Assembly: GCA_036417435.1 (NCBI GenBank)
Contig: CM070901.1
Coordinates: 12,126,001-12,190,000, forward strand
Direction: 5' to 3'
Origin: Inia geoffrensis
Taxonomy: Eukaryota; Chordata; Mammalia; Artiodactyla; Iniidae
Length of the DNA: 64,000 nt
Every line of letters starts with the position of its first letter. Position 1 is the first letter of the stretch. The notes beneath the pieces were generated by a model. That model was not told where the DNA came from. It did not search any database and was given only the letters and a program-made list of their open reading frames with translations. This document shows, in pieces, positions 61,027 through 64,000 of this stretch. The translations under genes were made by a program, and so were the position numbers.

Positions 61027-61419
61027 CAAAATATAAAGATCTCTTTTCTTTAACTTTTTATTTTGTTTATTTATTTTTGACTTTATTGGGTCTTCGTTGC
61101 TGCATGTGGGCTTTCTCTAGTTGCAGCAAGCGGGGGCTACTCTTTGTTGCGGTGTGCGGGCTTCCCATTGTGGTGGCTTTTCTTGTTATGGAGCACGGGC
61201 TTTCAGGCACACAAGCTTCAGTAGTTGTGGCACACAGGCTCAGCAGTTGTAGCTCACAGACTCTAGAGCGCAGGCTCAGTAGTTGTAGTGCACAGGCTTA
61301 GTTGCTCTGCGGCATGTGGGATCTTCCCGGACTGGGGCTTGAACCCGTGTCCCCTGCATTGGCAGGCAGACTCCCAACAAATCTGCCACCAGGGAAGTCC
61401 CCCAAATATAAAGATTTCT
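61027..61419 (-). mobile_element. CHR-1-type SINE (long), antisense, with TSD
   Basis: This longer relative (about 61045-61402) has, on the plus strand, a tattgggtcttcgttgctgc tail region, several near-repeats of ggctcagtagttgtag (61204-61305), and the reversed tRNA-Glu head ending accagggaagtccc. The flanks caaaatataaagatctct (61027-61044) and caaatataaagatttct (61403-61419) are a 17-18 bp TSD with small changes. The body is more mutated than the CHR-2 copies, in line with an older insertion. Confidence 0.92.
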
Positions 61420-61800
61420 AAAAATGCCTCTAGGTTTTAGAGCAGATACTTCTTGACTTTTTACCCAGTTAAGTAGATATTTTGTAGGTAAAGTTTATGA
61501 GTACTTTTTAATGCTGTAATGTCCTTTAAGAATAAAAAAGTAAACCAAAAACCTCATCAATTCCCAAACTGAGATTTTCTATTTGTCATTAGGTAGTCTC
61601 TGAAAGAAATCAAGGATCTATTCCAACAGGATTTAAAAAATATTTTTATATTAAAAATCACTGTAAGTGCCCAAGAGGGTATCTTATTATGAATGTGTCT
61701 TTTAAAGTCATCATAGACCCTTTCATTGAGATGAATCTTGCAGCTCTTGTAATCCAAAGAACAGTTTTAAAAGAAAATTTCAAAATAATCTACCTTCATT
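61420..61800. other. Unique intergenic DNA
   Basis: Nothing recognised. Confidence 0.4.
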
Positions 61801-61852
61801 GCAATGCCAGGCACTGATTACAGGTGTAGATTACAAAGTGAACACAATAGTC

Positions 61853-62337
61853 AAAATCCCATGGGAGGAATTGGGAGACTGGGATTGACACATATAAATT
61901 ATTGATATTATGTATAAAACAGACAACTGGGCTTCCCTGGTGGCGCAGTGGTTGAGAGTCCACCTGCTGATGCACAGGACACGGGTTCGTGCCCCAGTCA
62001 GGGAAGATCCCACATGCCGCGGAGCGGCTGGGCCCGTGAGCCATGGCTGCTGAGCCTGCACGTCCGGAGCCTGTTGCTCCGCAATGGGAGAGGCCACAAC
62101 AGTGAGAGGCCCACGTACCACAAAAAACAAAACAAAAAAAAACAAAACAAAAAACAGACAACTGATGGGAACATACTGTATAGAACAGATAACTCTACTT
62201 AATGCATTGTGGTAACCTCAATGGGAGGGAAGTCCAAAAGGGAAGGTGATATCTGTATGTGTATGGCTGACTCATTTTTTTGTGCAGACAACATTGTAAA
62301 GCAGCCATACTCCAGAAAAATTAATTTAAAAAATCCC
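61853..62337 (+). mobile_element. L1 3' UTR, sense, nested in L2, with TSD
   Basis: The L1 part is 61861-61929 plus 62165-62329: atgggaggaattgggagact, then gggaacatactgtatagaac, ggctgactcatttttttgtg and gccatactccagaaaaatta. The flanks aaaatccc at 61853-61860 and 62330-62337 give an 8-bp TSD made of L2 sequence. A CHR SINE has later split it. Confidence 0.85.
61917..62164 (+). mobile_element. CHR-2-like SINE, sense, nested in L1, perfect TSD
   Basis: The SINE 61930-62151 starts ggcttccctggtggcgcag and has an (AAAAC)n-type tail. The duplication aaacagacaactg occurs at 61917-61929 and 62152-62164 and is L1 3' UTR sequence. Confidence 0.96.
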
Positions 62338-63250
62338 TAGTCTTAAGAAATGTAAATTCTAGTGGAGGAAGAGACAATAAACAATATATATATAAAATAT
62401 ATGGTATATCATATTGTTCCAAGGAGGAAAATCAACAAAGAGAAGAGAAATTAGGAGAGTTTAGAGAGTTGAAACATTTAGTGACATAGTTAGCTAAGGC
62501 ACCACCTTCAGGACATTTGAGCAAAATGATGTAGAAGGTAAATTGTTGAGCCATCTGGCTATCTGCAGAAAGAGGATTACATTTATAGGAAATGAATGCA
62601 AGGTAAGGAGTCTACAAAGTTTGAAAAAAAAAAGGCAGGGTGAGAGTTTGGGAATGGAACAAATGAGGGAAAAATCTTAAGAGAGAGGGCAGCAAGATAA
62701 TGGGATGTGGACTATATCAGATTGTAACGGGTGTTATGGATCTTTGTAAGAATTTTGAGTGAAGTGAAAACCAAGTGGAGACCACTGAGCAAAGGGAATG
62801 CCATGATCACTCTCATTTCTTTGTTGATACTTGACTGAGATGCGCCAGTGCAAAAGTAAGGAGATACGAGACAATCCAAGGGAGAGATGACGGTGATGTG
62901 GAACACGAAGGTAAATATAGAGGTAGAGAGGAAAAAATAGATTTGGGGCAATTTCGAATCAACAGGATTTCCCAAAAGATGGACTGATTCTTGGATACTC
63001 AAGAAGAGGGATCATGATGGCTCTGAAGTTGTTAGAATGAACAATTGGAAAGACGGAGTGAGCTTCAGTAAAATGGTGGGTGCTTCAGGTGAAGATTTTG
63101 ACAGTTGAGGGCATATTGTCTTTGAGATGTTTACTAAATATCTGACTGGAGATGTTGCATAGGAATATGGGTATATCAATATGAACCTGAAGCTCGGGGG
63201 AGAATTTTGGCTGGAGATAAAAATTTGGAAATCATTAGCATATTTTTTTC

Positions 63251-64000
63251 AAGGCATGCTGTCTATATGGTTGCAGCCAAGGATTAGACCAACAGTTGGA
63301 TTTAACCAAGATTGTAGTTTTGGCAGTGGGGATGAGTAAAGCAAGGGAAAGGCAAATGAGTTGAAGTTGCATAATATTTAGTAATTTCTGTGGTTAACCA
63401 TTAAATTTTAAGTTGTGTAAGGAGGATAGAGGGGAGCTGAAGGGATTCTGGACAGTAAAAAGTTGATAGAAATGGTAAGTCATTGCTCGTGTTGGACCTA
63501 ACGGTTTGTTGGGTTTAGACAGGTAATGGGAAATACAGTGTGATGAGCACAGAGAGGGCTATAAGAAATCGGGATTGGAGAGAGGTCAAGTTGAGACATA
63601 TAATTCTTCTTTGTATTTTTGAAGTTACATAAACAGAAATTTTAAACCGTATTTCATACTTATGTAGACATCACTATTAAATATTCAAAATAAAACATTT
63701 ACAAAATATAAATTTGATAATGTTTACAAAACAAATTACAAGCCTTTTAAAAATAGAAAAAAAGTCCGATTTTTCTAGATTCTATACATTGTTTTCAGGA
63801 CAAATGACTCAAAGATAATAAATTGAACATGATTGTTATCAAACAGCAGTGCATTTACTGATTAAAATTGAAAAATATATGTGGAGTTGTCACTTCATAT
63901 GATATAAAGAAAATTTAAATGTACCTAAGTTATAAGAAGTGTCTAAAGTTACACAAAATGATTTCATAACAGTCTCCTATCACTTACATTTATATGACAT
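63251..64000. other. Intergenic DNA, possible continuation of L2
   Basis: Up to about 63600 the plus strand is purine-rich in the style of antisense L2, but the match is not clear. From 63600 to the end it is AT-rich and featureless. Confidence 0.4.

Larger units (their letters stand above)
61801..63250 (-). mobile_element. LINE-2, antisense, split by an L1
   Basis: The left piece 61801-61860 (atgccaggcactgattacag) is the reversed L2 3' end. It resumes at 62338 with gtcttaagaaatgtaaattc and continues with caggacatttgagcaaaatg (62511), ggtaaggagtctacaaag (62603), and a tttactaaatatctgactgg and aaatttggaaatcattagca stretch near 63130-63240. The pieces join if the L1 at 61861-62329 is removed. 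Degenerate; the right end may extend to about 63600. Confidence 0.72.

Overview
The window is AT-rich mammalian intergenic DNA with no protein-coding gene that I can support. It almost certainly comes from a cetacean, probably a toothed whale or dolphin. The main evidence is fourteen copies of the tRNA-Glu-derived CHR SINE family, most of them the short CHR-2-like type with the head GGCTTCCCTGGTGGCGCAG and an ending near GTGAGAGGCCCGCGTAC. This family is known from whales, hippos and ruminants, and this form is abundant in toothed whales. The LINE-1 copies carry the 5' and 3' ends typical of cetartiodactyl L1. All family names are from recognition by eye, not from a repeat search.

Layout. 1-9.2 kb: an antisense LINE-2 cut by a 45-bp L1 insertion, a degenerate old L1 tail, four CHR SINEs, an antisense old L1M with a SINE in it, a young L1 3' end with a perfect 16-bp target-site duplication (TSD), a CA microsatellite and an older SINE. 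9.2-22 kb: mostly unique AT-rich DNA with worn L2 and MIR pieces and one SINE. 22-26.5 kb: an antisense old L1M 5' end, a SINE stub fused to an internal L1 fragment, a sense L2 3' end and two SINEs in direct order. 26.5-35 kb: worn L2/MIR and unique DNA. 35.1-36.5 kb: a solo LTR (TG...CA ends, 4-bp TSD), then two L1 3' ends head to tail. 38.4-46.4 kb: a near full-length but dead L1 (5' UTR, ORF1, ORF2, 3' UTR) broken by three SINEs. 46.4-52.3 kb: unique DNA and one SINE. 52.3-56.7 kb: a second, antisense L1 with its 5' end intact but everything after the reverse transcriptase missing. 56.8-58.3 kb: an ancient repeat with a GA microsatellite, then a 5'-truncated L1 that appears to have carried about 355 bp of downstream genomic DNA to this site (a 3' transduction). 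59.2-64 kb: L2 remnants, a CHR-1-type SINE, and a three-layer nest of SINE within L1 within L2.

No element here looks active. The two large L1s have stop codons and frameshifts in both ORFs. No CRISPR array, operon, tRNA or rRNA gene, or undescribed gene system was found, and open frames over 60 codons are repeat-derived or chance. The most informative items are insertion histories: the probable L1 3' transduction, the solo LTR, the 3'-deleted antisense L1, the SINE-L1 chimera and the very short L1 insertion. Repeat edges are accurate to a few bases where a TSD is stated, and to tens of bases otherwise.
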